From Gentiana macrophylla (taxonomy: Eukaryota > Streptophyta > Magnoliopsida > Gentianales > Gentianaceae): 64,000 nt of DNA. The position numbers and the translations under genes were made by a program. The notes beneath the pieces were generated by a model. The model had not been told where the DNA came from, ran no database searches, and saw nothing but the letters and a program-made list of their open reading frames with translations. This document shows positions 34,517 to 45,685 of this stretch, piece after piece (the first letter of the stretch is position 1; the number at the start of each line of letters is the position of its first letter). The stretch covers positions 63,929,852-63,993,851 of the forward strand of contig CM047815.1 of assembly GCA_026214975.1 (NCBI GenBank). The letters are read 5' to 3'.

Positions 34517-34988
34517 CCGACAATTCTTTCGAATTTCACCATCTAAGTAAGTATCCGGGTTTGTGATATTTCCCATTTTGACCATGGATTTCGCAAATTG
34601 CTCAAAAAACGCGAGGGAATCCACTGCATATTTTTCAACAAGCTCTTTCGTTTTAATCCCAAGAACACTTGAATAAAGCTCCTGATCCGAATTAAGTAGA
34701 CCCTCTCGTTTTAGTAAGAGGTTGAAATATGAATTATCAAATGAATTTGGTGTCACATAATCCATCGCCGATTCATTCTGGTCTCCGATGGTGGCCACCG
34801 CCGGGCAAGTTGACTTCAAGCTATTGAGGTATGCACCGCCGGAGGAGGGATCGACTGCATTAGGGAATTGAAAATCTTCATAAATTCTGTCTCTATAGTT
34901 CACGCATCTAGCCTTTCCAATTGTGTGGGCACCTGGATTTTAAATAACCAAAGGCCAAAACAGTGAGCTCGGCAAACATTATTATTGT

Positions 34989-35042
<54 letters not shown>

Positions 35043-37529
35043 TGGATCATACCTGATAAAGCAACCATATCTGTGACGGAGAGTCCTTGATAAAGAAATT
35101 TGGAAATAATATTAAGCAGACCATCGTCTGATGTTGGAAGGTTCGTGTTTGAGAGTTCATATCCTGCTGTTTTCGAGTCTTTTCTGCCTAAGGGAACTTC
35201 CCAGTCGGGTCCCCCAACCTGATAAATGCCCCATAATATATATAATACATTAAAAAAAAAATCATAGGCATGCACATCGTTACCAAAATTCAGAAATGAT
35301 TCAAATGATGATTGCAAAACCCTCGGTATCCGGAACCAATTGGTCCGATCGATTCAAATTCTCGCATGGGATCGTATGTCTGTCAGAAATGACTTTTACA
35401 GGAGTAAGGCCTGACCATGGGTGCATGTGTTTTTGACACACAATCATTTTGAGGCATGTATTTATTAATTCTTTGCGTAATTGCAGAGAGAAAAAACATA
35501 TTATTAATTACCAAAATGACTGCATCTCTTGCTGCAACGGTGAGAATATCAGCACAAGTGACTATGCCCGGACATTCTGATTCGACCCGATTCTTTATCT
35601 GGTCGATTATCCGAAACCCTTTTAATGCATTCTTGTTGTTGGGTGCTGACTTTTCTCCTTTCAATGTGATGGTATCATCCAGCAAAACTGATCCATCACA
35701 ACCCTAACCATCAATAACAACAATCTTAGCTTGCTCTATATAACACTTTCATTAACGTTTCTGACATAAAGAGAAACACGCGGTAAACAAATTTATATAG
35801 TATCAAGAAAATGATAACTCCATTTCAAAAACAAAAACAAAAAAAAAATGATAACTCAATTATTTTGATATACGCAGGGCCGGCCATGGGCCCGAGCGAG
35901 ATGGGAGACCGCCAAGGCCCCGTGATATAATCGGCCTCAAACTTACATGCTTTAAGAATTAAGCTAGTCTAGTGAAAAAAAAATGATTAATATATAACGT
36001 AATGATATTAATGAAAACCCTTCCTTTTGATATTGCCGTTTACAAGTGCGCCGTTTTGTAGATGTTTGTGTTGTTGTTTTTTTTTTTAAATGTTTGTGTT
36101 GTTTTGAATATGCTATTTTTCTGTTCTTGCTACTGATTCAATAATTTTGTTTTTTTCGACATTTGTAATATGTTATTAGAAATTATTATGACGATTTAGC
36201 CTTAGTGTTTTCATGAGCGCCATTTAACATATTTCACTTATGTATGGATATTAGTTTTTTTTTAATTAAAAAGGGACCATTCTTTTAATTTTTCCCGGCA
36301 CAATAAAATGTTACGAACACCCCTAGATATAGGAGAATAAAATAATTTTATCCCATAAACTATACCCGATGTAAAAAAAAATCCGGAGAATAGCCAATGC
36401 AAAATTTAAAATATCAATCTATTATTTTCTCCCTTTACAACTTTAAACTATAATTTATGTGTAATTTACAACCTTAAACAATTAAACTACTAATTGCTCG
36501 ATTAACAACCCTAAAACAATTTTATTTTATTTATAATCTCAAACTATAAATTGTTCTATTTACGACCTTAAACAATTGGTTTCCTTGATTCACAACCCTA
36601 CATGAGCCAGAATTTATTGTTTTCCCCTTTTATAGCATCGTAATAATGTGCTTTCATATGAAAAAAATCATATAATTTATTATATCAACTTCATGTGGTT
36701 TAATATAGCAATTTCAACTTTTTTAAGCACAAAAGTTAAACTTTAGCTCACGCATAAGGAGCTGCGAGTGGAAAATCAAGAAAAATAAATAAGTAAGGTT
36801 TTAGAACTATAAATAAATATTTAAGGTTGTGAATTAAACAATCAATATTTTAAAAATGTAAATTACACGTAACATATTGTTTAAAGGTGTATATCAATAG
36901 GATGAATGATAGATGCAGGTGGAGTGAGGTTTGGCTATATTCATACGCTACGCATAAAAAAATCTCCTTACTCATACCCTACCCATTACCCATGCGGGTA
37001 GAAAATTCAAAATTCATACTCTCCCCATACGGATATCCATAGGTCTGTGGATATCCAAGGATATCGAATTTTATTCACAATTAAGTAACACTACTCTATA
37101 TATACGTACTATCAATTTCGCCGGAGCAACGACAAACGATTGGCAAAATGCAAGATCAACAATGATTGGGTAAAGCTTAACAACAAAAAAAGTATTAAAA
37201 TACGTAGTAAGCAAACCCCGAAATGCAATATTTTTAAAGAATAAATATAAGAAATCATAAAATAAAAAAAAAGTAAAAACATATATTAAAAAAATTATCG
37301 CTTTGGTAGGGTTGGCTGGCAATAGGAATTAGGAAGAGAATAGTAGACAATACTAACTTCGGTAATTGATATGTTTGTAAAATACTAAATATTGGGGCGC
37401 GAGTCTTAAATCATAATTACATTAATATTTATTTAATTTTTTTCTAATTGACGTGCTTTTTTTCTTGTAAAAAAATGACAATTCAATTTTCCTGCAGATT
37501 ATTAATGTTTATAAATAATACAATATAAA

Positions 37530-37609
<80 letters not shown>

Positions 37610-37896
37610 GCAGGAAAAGTAATACCATTTTAGCTAATTAATTAAAGATAATTCATGTATCAAATGTCACTGACCTGAACAAAGCAATCATGAAAATGCA
37701 ACCTTAATATTAAAGCAGCATTACGGGGATCAGAGAGGACAGCACATTCCATTTCTTTCCTTACAATCCCAACCAAATCTGGGCATGTTTCTTTATAGTA
37801 ATCTAACCTCAATGGTGGTGGATCACTTCCAATAACACCAAATATGCATAACCCTACTATCATTATCCATTGCCAATAATCCAATCTTGAAGACAT
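34484..37896 (-). CDS. PER11: Class III secretory peroxidase, peroxidase 11-like, four exons
   Basis: Exons (minus): 37675-37896, 35512-35703, 35053-35218, 34484-34932, with GT-AG introns and a continuous frame of 342 aa. It uses hydrogen peroxide to oxidise phenolic and similar substrates in the cell wall or vacuole. A hydrophobic signal peptide covers about residues 9-24. Arg65 and distal His69 are in [15 protein letters not shown], the calcium-binding GCDGS is present, and proximal His196 is in ALSGAHTIG. The eight Cys of the family disulfides are present (39, 71, 76, 118, 124, 203 and two late ones). Text such as [15 protein letters not shown] and [19 protein letters not shown] points to the peroxidase 11 group. 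The family ends near RKNCRFVN; here SGGPTYS and the stop come from an inserted MITE. Intron 1 is 1971 bp. Confidence 0.94.
34991..35038. repeat. (AT)n microsatellite in peroxidase intron 3
   Basis: Pure TA dinucleotides make up about 48 bp of the 120-bp intron 34933-35052. Confidence 0.95.
35704..37674 (-). other. Intron 1 of the peroxidase gene, AT-rich with repeats
   Basis: Splice sites give FVQ|GCDG, the common first intron position of class III peroxidases. The intron holds a GC-rich block near 35876-35930 (cagggccggccatgggcccg) resembling a hAT end, repeated 'acaaccctaaac' text at 36440-36600, and a pure (AT)n tract at 37529-37609. No coding sequence is seen. Confidence 0.75.
37529..37609. 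repeat. (AT)n microsatellite in peroxidase intron 1
   Basis: About 80 bp of TA dinucleotides, close to the exon 1 donor at 37674. Confidence 0.95.
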
Positions 37897-38876
37897 TATT
37901 TTCTTTTCTTTTCTTTTTTTTTTTTGCTTTGTGTGATATATGTAATTAATGTGGGTTCTAACTAAAACTTTAAAATAAAATAAAAACAGATAGGAAAACT
38001 TTGCTTATTGAGACTGAGTTTATATAGTTAAGAAAGCTTGCACAAACATGTTTATTATGCACTTGGTTTTGGTCAAATATACGTTTAGTCAATAGAGGAT
38101 GTAACTAAAACTGGCCAAGTTGGTGGATTTCAATCCCCCAAACCTTGAATTAAAATAAACACGATAGTTTCACAACAAAATAGTCGTTATTGCGTAATAT
38201 AATTTTACATCATTAATTATAGTACGTATTTTACTGTTTTATACGAGTCTCATAATAATCAGTGAAGTAAAAATGTATTATTATGCTTTGTTGTGGACGT
38301 TAAAATACAAGTTTGCAACAATGATATTAGAAAGTTCTTTTTACATGTTTTACGGTAGAAAGTGTCGTAGTACTGAAAATTGGTAGTTTGGCTATTAGTT
38401 AAATTGTTGGCAATCTACAACAAATTTCCCAACGGTTCTTTTGACATTTGAGTTCTTTTACTTATTTAAGCAATAAAAATAATAATAATAATCTTCGAGT
38501 TCTTCGCCTTTTGACGCCGTCCAATTCATTTTTTCATTTTTCAATCGGAAATGTTATATTGGTCCACGACTAAATACTCATTATGAATATATGTAACTAA
38601 AATATAATCATGTATTTTTTTATTTTTTTTTTGGAAGTGGTTTAAAAGGACAAAAAAAATGTGGAAAATGAAAATCAGGATATTGGAAATATAAATTGGT
38701 GATAAAGACAAATTCACTGTTCATAACTCCAAATCCACTGTTTGTTGCAGTGGAACTGGCCTCAAATCCAATGTTTCACTATCACAGTGGAATACATGTC
38801 TTTTTTACCCGAAAAAAAATTCCATTGTCCTCCTTGCATATTTATATGTTCAAATTGTCTTTTTTAACAATAAACC
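37897..38876. other. Upstream region of the peroxidase gene
   Basis: AT-rich DNA with homopolymers and a small (ATA) run near 38478-38492. Apart from the TATA box I see no feature that can be supported. Confidence 0.4.
38019..38027 (-). promoter_or_regulatory. TATA box of the peroxidase gene
   Basis: The minus strand reads CTATATAAA about 125 bp upstream of the ATG (37896), a normal distance with a short leader. The region between is AT-rich and free of other ATGs in frame. Confidence 0.55.
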
Positions 38877-38969
38877 TTTTTTTTAGGTTAAAGAAACTTT
38901 TATTCAGAAGGCAAATCTGCCTAATATACAGAGCATACATCATTCAGAGGGTGGGTACCCCTACTAGCT

Positions 38970-39500
38970 ACACCCTGTAGGGGTGCACATGATTTGGGTC
39001 GTGCGAGTTTCATAAAAACTCAAACTCAACCCTTATGTTGCGGGTTCTAAAAATTTGAAACTATATTCAACTCAATTCAAAGTTCAACCCACACGTGCGG
39101 GTTTCGTTAAATGTGGGTTGGATAATTAATTGATTCAGTAATCTTTAGTCATAGGAGAGAAAGAAAATATTCAACATTTAAAAACTAAGTTATATAATAA
39201 AGACATATATCATAATTATATCATCCATAACCCAATAACCAAAATAAATCAACATCATAGTTTACGGTCCATTGTCCTCCATTGGTTTAAAAAGAACAAG
39301 AACAAAAACAAAGAGATAAAACCAAACTTTTCCGCCAAAAATACTCTCGGAAAGCTTTCAATTCGATCTACCTTGAAGTGATATCGCCGGAGAATGTGAT
39401 GAACCGATGATACTACGAAAATATGGATGATATTCTTTGGAAGAAAAAAGATGATAAGCGAACTTGTTTATATTTGAATTGATGTTGTGATATGATATGA

Positions 39501-39566
<66 letters not shown>

Positions 39567-39749
39567 TATTTTTTTAGACTTGTAGAGTTGTAATCCTTCT
39601 ATTTTCTTAGACCAGCCCGTTTTAAGTGAATGGAAAATACTTTAAATGTCTATCTTGAAATGAAAAGAACAAGATGATAGTTGAATTGGTATTTCTTCAA
39701 ATGTCTTTCATGGAAGATGACAAGTTAAATACTATTCTATTTTTCATTG

Positions 39750-39781
<32 letters not shown>

Positions 39782-39967
39782 GGGTTGAGTTGGGTTCATA
39801 TGTGTTTTTATTGTACAACTCATACTCAACCCACAAGATGCTTGGTCAAAATATATTAAAACCAAACTCAACCCAAATCCATTTTTAACCCGCAATTGCG
39901 GGTTGAGTTAGGTTAAATTAGGTTGGATTGGGTCGGGTTGTGATTTTTGTTCACCCCTAACACCCTG
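38970..39967. mobile_element. 982-bp non-autonomous hAT element (38978-39959)
   Basis: Ends TAGGGGTGCAC and GTTCACCCCTA form a short inverted repeat (10 of 11). The 8-bp duplication ACACCCTG is perfect (38970-38977, 39960-39967). Near both ends the motif caaccc/gggttg is repeated in inverted arrangement. The centre holds (AT)n tracts at 39503-39562 and 39757-39781. It encodes no transposase. Confidence 0.9.
39503..39562. repeat. (AT)n microsatellite inside the hAT element
   Basis: A run of TA dinucleotides. A shorter one follows at 39757-39781. Confidence 0.95.
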
Positions 39968-40154
39968 AATAGAGAGACCATGTCTATAGCTAGAAAATGC
40001 ACCGAGACATTTCTCGTAAACCTAACAAAAGAAAAATGCAATTCAACAAACTGAGATCCCGCCACAAGACAGTCCTGTCGTAAACAACCTACGGGAGAAA
40101 GATCGTCCTGCTCATCAGTTGATCGGCCTTTTCCAAGTGTCCAATCTTACCGGC

Positions 40155-41712
40155 AGTGTACCGGGTCAATTGTAGCCTAGAATTGGTGAATCAATGTAAG
40201 TATCCCACGAGGGAATGCAGTCGAGTACCAAAGTCGGTCTCGTTCCTAGTTTAGGCCAACACAAATTTGAACATGGTGATTTGTCAGATCACCGGTTCTA
40301 ACAACTAAACATACAAAACAAAAGAAAGATCTAAAACTATATAAAAGAGATAGCCGAGCTATGGTCCAATCTAATACTCACAAACCCTAGCTAAGTCCCG
40401 AGGTATTCTTGATTCACCTAAACGTTCTCGATGTCACATAGGGTGTCGTTTCCTGGCTCTCTGAGAATAAACATTATTTCAATAATCTACCCTCCTATGT
40501 CAGGTTCAACAGTCCGCTGACCAGATTTAACTGACCTCACACGGTCTACGTTTCATAAAACACTCGACAAGTCGATACAAAACCTCACACACGAAACCGA
40601 ATCTGAACAACTCAGTCGGTTTTACAGGGTGATCCTAGAACCCCGGTTCCCGTATCCTCTCGCAAAATACATCTATAAAGAAGATACGTGTGATACGATT
40701 ATCAAATGGCCAATTTAACAAACGTGGTTAAGAATAAGTTCTAGAACTACGGTAACATCGAGAATCAATACTCAAACATTAAGAACACCACATGAACAAG
40801 CTAAGTTCGATTTCGAAGACTATCACATAACTTGACTAAAAACGGATTACCTACTTATTCTAACAACAAAATACAAGAAATCAACAATAAAAGTTAACAA
40901 AAATAAATATCGAAAGCAAGAACAAGAGAGGAAAACGAAATACCAAATATATATATATATAGCTATAGAAAATCAAACTCCGATCGAAATCCCGTCAATA
41001 ACGCGTCAAGCTATCTTCGAGATCCTCCGGATTACAACAATCTACAACTAAACTAAGCTAATCTACCTACAAACTAATCTAAGCTAAGGAAAAGTGCAGA
41101 AAAATGGTGAAAAACGAGTTGGGGAAGAAGGAGATTTTAATCTAGATCCAAAATGGGGGTATTTAAAGTGTTTTAGCAGATCTGGACCCTAGGCGTGTGC
41201 CTAGGCTTTGCTAAGCGTCACGCTAGCATCTGCTTTCGAATTGAAACTTTCTGGACCAAATTAACTGTCAGGCGTGCGCCTAGCATTTCTCGAGGCGCTT
41301 GTATTTGACACACCCTCGAAGAATCGGCCATAACTTTGTGTGTAGACCTCCAAATCGAGTGATTCAATTTGCGTTGGAAAGCTGATTCAATTTTATACAA
41401 CTTTCATGAAGATTCCAGCCCAGAAAATGCCTCTAAATTGGATCAAAATGCAGTTCAAATGAAGGTATGGTTGTAGTACCAACGCGTTTTGATCCGTTTG
41501 AACGTTTAAGCTTCGGGCACACGTTCCAATCCCCGTATCTCGCCTTCCGGACATCTCGAACACCTAATTCCTGTACAAAATCACAATAAATACCACACGT
41601 AATCCCTACAGGACACTAGGGTGACCGAGAGTATAGTAAATACACCGAAAAAGACCGAGAATCCCGGACTTTACGTCATAGGTCCCGAAATGATAACCAA
41701 GGTGTAAATACA
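40155..41712. mobile_element. Non-coding LTR-retroelement-like sequence, family uncertain
   Basis: Text such as gtatcccacgagggaatgcagtcgag (about 40200) and the long low-complexity region with aggcgtgcgcctag dyads (41188-41300), then ccgaaatgataaccaaggtgtaaatacatca, resembles the untranslated parts of Tat/Athila-type gypsy elements. There is no coding sequence, LTR pair or duplication. Its limits are estimated from where the LINE text stops. Confidence 0.3.
41188..41300. repeat. Two pairs of CG-rich dyads, 21-22 bp apart within pairs
   Basis: CCTAGGCGTGTGCCTAGG (41188-41205) and GCTAAGCGTCACGCTAGC (41210-41227) have centres 22 bp apart. AGGCGTGCGCCT (41270-41281) and a weaker CGAGGCGCTTG follow 21 bp apart. 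The layout matches that of 2135-2384. Confidence 0.7.
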
Positions 41713-42483
41713 TCAAAATACAACCAAATGCCTCAGAAAACATATAAAACGAGGTATAAACGGGGTATAATTACATAGTAAATGATAGCCAATTTGACTC
41801 TCATCATCAGTCAGCATCTGAACACATGCCAAACAATCACTTACCACACACAAATGCGTCAAGCTCATCCGTTGCCCCTCCACCAAGGCCAGTAATATTG
41901 CCCGCATCTCCAGCATAACCACATCATCCCATGATCCAAGTGAAAAGAATACGCCGCAAGAATTGTCCCATGCAAGGTTTGAAAAATCATTGACCCACGG
42001 CACTGATGCGCCGAAGCGTATCCACATTGCATTTCACCACCCCTACCCCGGCACCACCCAATCGCCCGAGTGAGTGATGGTTCCGCTCGAGGGTCCAAGC
42101 CACGCCCTAGCCTCAAATAATCTTGTGCGCCATGGTATGCGAGTGCCAAACCCGCGACACGTAGATCGGTTGTCCATAAAAACAACTTCACACCGCACCT
42201 TCCATATATGCCATATCACTCAGAAAAATTCCGCCACCTCATCTTGTGACAGGCCATGAGCCAACTGAGTAAGAAGATCACGAAAATCGTTGGCCCGCAC
42301 AGCACGAACCAAGTACAAAAATATATTGACATCAGGAATCAATGAAGAAGGAAAAACAACAAACCGGCTAAGAGAAAGTTCTACCGGCTAACTAAAGGAA
42401 TGACGGTGAAGAGTATCTAAATGGCAAAGCAATGATCAGAACAGCCAAGTAACTCAAATCTGATACTCATGATATCTGTAATA

Positions 42484-45107
42484 TATTAAAATGGGCCATT
42501 TATTTACACCCGGCAATTCTACTCAATCACCCCATGTATTCTAAAAAAAAAACCTTTTGATACACCACACATATTATGTTTTGGGTCCCACATTCTACTA
42601 TACCCCCACGTCTAATATGAATTTAAAAAAAACACTTTTGCCAAGAAAATTTTACTATTGCCTAGTTTTTAAAATTCTAATAACACTCAAATGTTCTAAA
42701 ATAAATTATCACCCTCATCCCATCTATAAACGGCCGCCGCCGCCGCCGCCACCGCAATCCCCATTTAATCGAATTTTCCCACACTATCCCCTTTCTCTTG
42801 TTCAACTTAATTTCATCTCCAAATGAATTCATCCCCAAAATTTCATATCTGAATTTAATCTCTTTTTCCCTTCAAAAAAAATTTAATCTCTTTAATCTTC
42901 TTACTTTCATCGTTCATAAAAGGCGGAAACAAACTGAGCAATATCATCTATGTTGGACTTATTTTTAGTGATGAGTGCCAGACTAGTTGTTATAGAGCAA
43001 AGGCAAAAATATGTCTAGATCAAATGTATAGGTTTATTAGAGTTTGATCTTGTATAGGTTTGATCAAACAAGCAAGAAATGGCAAATGGTGGTGACTTAC
43101 ACATGAGTGATTTGTCTAGAATCGAGTAGGTACCTAGGTCGAGTAGACTAGTCAGAACCTCTTTGAAGGCGAAGGTCGAGGGCTCAAACTCGATTATTGA
43201 AGACTAAGGGATCAAACTTAGTAATTAAATTGAAGGATATGGAATCGAGAATTTAGTGGAAGTCTTTGATGACCTAAAGCGATTACATATACCTCGTGTA
43301 CAAGGTCTAAGTTCCATAAGTTAAGTGGTGATTGGAACTTAGTTATATGCAAAATGGTGTAATCTAACTTCATAAATAAAAGTTAGATAAAAGAAGTCGA
43401 TTGCATTGTTTTATAAACACAAACAAAATATGGATCATTGATCGATATGTATTTGTGAGACTCATGATCACAGGAACCTGCTGATACATATACTTCGAAT
43501 TATTCAAAGGCTACATTGGAAGATTATAAAGAAAGGGACAGCTAACAACCTCTGATTTATCAAACAAATCAATGGTTAAGATTAAATAGACGTTGGGATG
43601 ATTCAGACCTTTATCCAATGGATACAAGTCAAAGGGTGGAATGAGGCGCATCTTGTCAAAAGGAATCGGCGATTGTCGATCCCCAGAAACGATCGAGAAA
43701 AAGCAAGTCAAATGGGACAAATCTGAAACGGCTATGTTTGAATTTCAAACATAAGTCACAAGGATTCCTACCTATAAATAGAGGACTCCTAACTCAGATA
43801 CAAGATGATGATGATTGATGAAAAATAACAGATAATTCTGAGCTGCAAATTCTTATCAAGAAAACACCCTGCTGACCCTACTGAGAATAAAGCTACTGAT
43901 CCAGAAAAGTTCTTCAAGTGTAATCTGCTTTCAAGCTACATCAAGTTTACACACTTGAGGACATCAAGCTGCTGATCATATCATCCTGATCAAGCTGCTG
44001 AAAGCTGAATCACTTACTTGATTCAAACTTTCTTTTACAAGGAATCTACTGAAGACAGTGAAGCATCTTTTGGGTGTCAATGACTGTTGTTTGTGGTGGA
44101 GCTGGTGAAGAGGCAATCCTACCCTTCAAGGACCAGTGGAAGACTTTGGATCAGCAATCCTACCTATTCCAAGTGTTCAGTTTGTGAAGCCATAGTTATT
44201 GGTGAAGGACAAGCAACTTAGGGATTTTTGTAACTGCTACCTCAAGAATTTCTAGTGAATTACCTCCAACATCACAGGAGAAGAGTGGACTGACAGGATT
44301 ACACCACCTAGAACCACTATAAAATCTGCCTAATTACTTTCTGCATTTATATTATGCACTTAGGATATTTAGCACATCAATCTACTGAATCTAGCAACTG
44401 AATCACACACATAAACTACTGAGTATCTAATACTTGGTATCATATTTAACAACAAGTAATAAGGCTTAATTTTTGATATATTCCACTGCACAAATTCAGT
44501 AAACTCAGCGATCAATGAGACTCTCGAGTATCGGCAGACCATCGACTGACGACCAGTCAGTCAGTATTTCTTTGAAGTTCTTGAGTTTGTTAACTCCAAA
44601 AGTTTTAAGTGTTAAGTTTATTCACCCCCCTTTAAACTTAACCAAAGCCTTTTCAAGGACCAACAATCTACTTTACAAAGTAATAATCAAACAAACTTAG
44701 CTTACGAAAGTTGATGTCTATCTGTGATTGCCACTTTACCAATGGTGTTAATTGGTACATTAAATGATATATAAACCGGACTACGTGTGAACATGGATTC
44801 GTGGTGCCAATGTCTTGACTTGGGGTTTATGCATATGGATTACATTTTGTGCTCTTTATCCCGGAGGCATCCAATTCATTATTTTTCGTTGATGTAATTC
44901 TATTTTAAGAGTGGAAATAGTATGAAAATGAGGTGTGTAAGTAGGTATGATAAAATTGTAATTAAGTATGTGGTGCAAATAAATAAATAAAAATAATGTA
45001 ATTTAATTGTGGTGTAAAAGTAGATTTGGATTTTTAGGTGTGTTGTAGTGTGTATAGTGGTGTATGGGTAGATTAGGTGTGGTGTAAATAATAAGCCCTA
45101 TTAAAAT
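42484..45107. mobile_element. MULE-type non-autonomous element (42493-45098), split by a solo LTR
   Basis: Ends GGGCCATTTATTTACACC (42493-42510) and GGTGTAAATAATAAGCCC (45081-45098) match as an inverted repeat at 15 of 18 positions. A perfect 9-bp duplication TATTAAAAT flanks it (42484-42492, 45099-45107), the length made by Mutator-like transposases. Removing the nested solo LTR and one ATCTA leaves about 886 bp. The interior is AT-rich with a (CCG)n run near 42731-42751 and has no transposase. Confidence 0.82.
42946..44670 (-). mobile_element. Solo LTR of a SIRE-like Copia (42951-44665)
   Basis: A 1715-bp sequence with TGTTG/CAACA ends flanked by the perfect 5-bp duplication ATCTA (42946-42950, 44666-44670). 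No internal sequence remains, so it arose by recombination between two LTRs. Minus orientation is inferred from the end ttcacccccc...ggaccaaca, which read backward gives TGTTGGTCC...GGGGGGTGAA. It sits inside the MULE-type element. Confidence 0.88.
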
Positions 45108-45685
45108 CGAAGATCAAGCAATTAATCTGAGAATCAATCCGGGGACGGATTTTATGATGGGCGTTTGAAGAAATCCGGATCACTTTGAAATTATAGAGAA
45201 TCAATCAAGGAAAAATCAAGAAAAATAAATCAAGGATTATTCTCTGCATTTAATATCCAACGGACGGAATTTCAAATTCAAGGATAGTCAAGGATATAAA
45301 TAGAAGGCATTGACAGACAAGGAAACACAAGTGAGTGAACACGCAGAAAATCAAAGTGTTGAAACTCTGTCAATTTCACAAGCCTTCATTTTGAACTGAA
45401 AAGAAAATCCAACAGATCAAACTCAGATAATAGAGCATCAAATCCACATCATGTACTGAGTCTGATCATCCCACTGTGAATCCAATTCACACCAAACTAA
45501 ACCAATTGAATCAGATTGTCTGAGAAGGAATTGCACCCTTTGAAGTGATAGCTGCGTTGAAGGATTTGATCTCAGGAGCAGTGTGGAAGACGAGTCACTA
45601 AAGCTTTTGTAGCCAGGGAGTGATAGTCTTGATATTGTGAAGCTTGTGTAGCCAAGGACAATCATAACTATTGTATTGGTGAAAT

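Larger units (their letters stand above)
38877..42350 (-). mobile_element. LINE (L1-type) relic, minus strand, carrying insertions
   Basis: The left end reads on the minus strand ...AATAAAAGTTTCTTTAACCT followed by A-rich sequence, the usual look of plant L1 3' ends. At 41713-42350 the minus strand encodes the C-terminal RNase H-like domain of a plant LINE: WVVPG, then in another frame VKCNVD-like text, SWDDVVMLEMRAILLALVEG and SLTHLCVVSDCLACVQML. Stops and frameshifts break it. Between these parts lie the hAT element (38978-39959) and about 1.6 kb of other repeat (about 40155-41712). That both ends belong to one LINE is an inference from orientation and order. Confidence 0.45.

Noticed and set aside
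35876..35935. Complete hAT MITE in peroxidase intron 1
   Set aside because: One GC-rich end (cagggccggcc) is visible, but no matching inverted end or 8-bp duplication was found.
42557..42826. 89-codon frame with a poly-Pro run
   Set aside because: The prolines come from a (CCG)n tract inside the MULE-type element; no homologue or start context.
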